From CAZYZQ01 sp964652075 (lineage in GTDB: Bacteria > Bacillota > Clostridia > Oscillospirales > Oscillospiraceae), in assembly GCA_964652075.1 (NCBI GenBank), contig CAZYZQ010000028.1:1-22206 (forward strand): 22,206 bases of DNA. Reading direction: 5' to 3'. A program made the translations under genes and the position numbers. Numbering within the stretch: the first letter of the stretch is position 1; each line of letters begins with the position of its first letter. This document shows, piece by piece, positions 21,616 to 22,206 of the stretch. The notes beneath the pieces are model-generated. The model made no database searches, was not told where the DNA came from, and saw only the letters and a program-made list of their open reading frames with translations.

Positions 21616-22206
21616 ATGCTCATTGAATTTGAAAACTACAAACGCCAGCTGACGCAGCTCAAGCCGCAGCTGGACAAGCTGGAAACCGCGCTGGATCTCG
21701 AGGCCGCCCGCAACGAGCTGGAGCGCCTGCACGCGCAGGCGGAGTCCGACGGCTTTTGGAATGATGTCGCCACCTCGCAGAAGGTCTCGGCAAAAATCAA
21801 GCAGCTTGAGGGCAAGGTTGACCGCTACAACGCCATGCAGAGCCAGTGGGAGGATCTGATGACGCTGTGCGATATGGCGCTTGAGGAGAACGACGAGTCC
21901 ATGCTGGATGAGCTGACGGAGGGCTATGCCAAGCTGGAACAGGATATCGAGTCCACCCGCCTTGAGACGCTGCTCACGGGGCAGTATGACAACAGCAACG
22001 CGATTCTCTCGTTCCATGCCGGCGCGGGCGGCACCGAGGCGCAGGACTGGTGCGAGATGCTCTACCGCATGTACACCCGCTGGGCTGAGCGACACGGCTA
22101 TACCTATAAGATTGTAGACTATCAGGACGGCGACGAAGCGGGCCTCAAATCCGCCGATATTGTGATCGAAGGGCCGAACGCCTATGGCTTCCTGAAGAGC
22201 GAGAAC
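21616..22206 (+). CDS. prfB: Peptide chain release factor 2 (3' truncated by window)
   Basis: The first 197 codons of RF2, which releases the peptide at UGA and UAA stops; the frame is still open at the window edge. The N-terminal helical domain includes LDLEAARNELERLHAQAESDGFWND (about 27-51). The middle part has ILSFHAGAGGTEAQDWCEMLYRMYTRWAERHGY (about 131-163), typical of RF2. The GGQ and SPF motifs would lie beyond the edge. The usual in-frame UGA and CUU-UGA frameshift site before LDLEA are absent: the reading frame runs through GCG-CTG-GAT. The ribosome site upstream of the ATG (GTGGA) is weak. Confidence 0.93.
   Translation, partial: MLIEFENYKRQLTQLKPQLDKLETALDLEAARNELERLHAQAESDGFWNDVATSQKVSAKIKQLEGKVDRYNAMQSQWEDLMTLCDMALEENDESMLDELTEGYAKLEQDIESTRLETLLTGQYDNSNAILSFHAGAGGTEAQDWCEMLYRMYTRWAERHGYTYKIVDYQDGDEAGLKSADIVIEGPNAYGFLKSEN

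Noticed and set aside
1..22206. CRISPR array, prophage or integrative element
   Set aside because: No direct repeat array, integrase, phage structural or conjugation gene is present; almost all DNA is accounted for by conserved chromosomal genes.

Overview
The window reads as chromosomal DNA from a GC-rich, endospore-forming Clostridia, most like the Oscillospiraceae/Ruminococcaceae group. This is inferred from the complete spoIIIA operon, the Bacillus/Clostridium-type order spoIIIA - asp23 - nusB - xseA - xseB - ispA, strong AGGAGG ribosome sites, and sigma-A-like promoters with 17-bp spacers. Nearly all genes are on the minus strand. Only a small acetyltransferase locus, a possible 27-residue ORF and prfB are on the plus strand.

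Reading the minus strand from right to left: a tRNA-Arg(CCT) gene with its own promoter (about 21.2-21.3 kb); a ThuA-domain protein (19.6-18.8 kb); a membrane-anchored unknown protein followed closely by a Crp/Fnr-family regulator (18.7-17.5 kb); leuC-leuD-leuB (17.4-14.6 kb); a class I aminotransferase; purB; secD-secF; the eight-gene spoIIIA operon (9.1-4.5 kb); then asp23, nusB, a TsaD/M22 paralogue, xseA, xseB and ispA, closed by two tandem terminators at the left edge.

Two regulatory arrangements stand out. First, the plus-strand tandem-GNAT acetyltransferase (19944-20915) has a consensus promoter and a roughly 130-nt leader. The leader holds a 15-codon peptide ORF containing an Arg-Val-Arg-Arg stretch, and two mutually exclusive hairpins, one of which buries the acetyltransferase Shine-Dalgarno. 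This has the architecture of a translational attenuator, as seen upstream of some antibiotic-resistance genes. Second, a TGTA-N8-TACA dyad lies between the Crp/Fnr gene and leuC, centred about 41.5 bp upstream of the predicted leuC start point. That is the class II activator position, the -10 is extended and no good -35 is present. The regulator's recognition helix carries the SRVTV pattern I associate with NtcA, whose known site is GTA-N8-TAC.

The sporulation, secretion, leucine, purine and isoprenoid genes are otherwise conventional and complete. Several starts were moved from the longest open frame to a GTG, TTG or internal ATG where the ribosome site or promoter position required it. I saw no CRISPR array, intact insertion sequence, prophage or rRNA. 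prfB is cut by the right edge.
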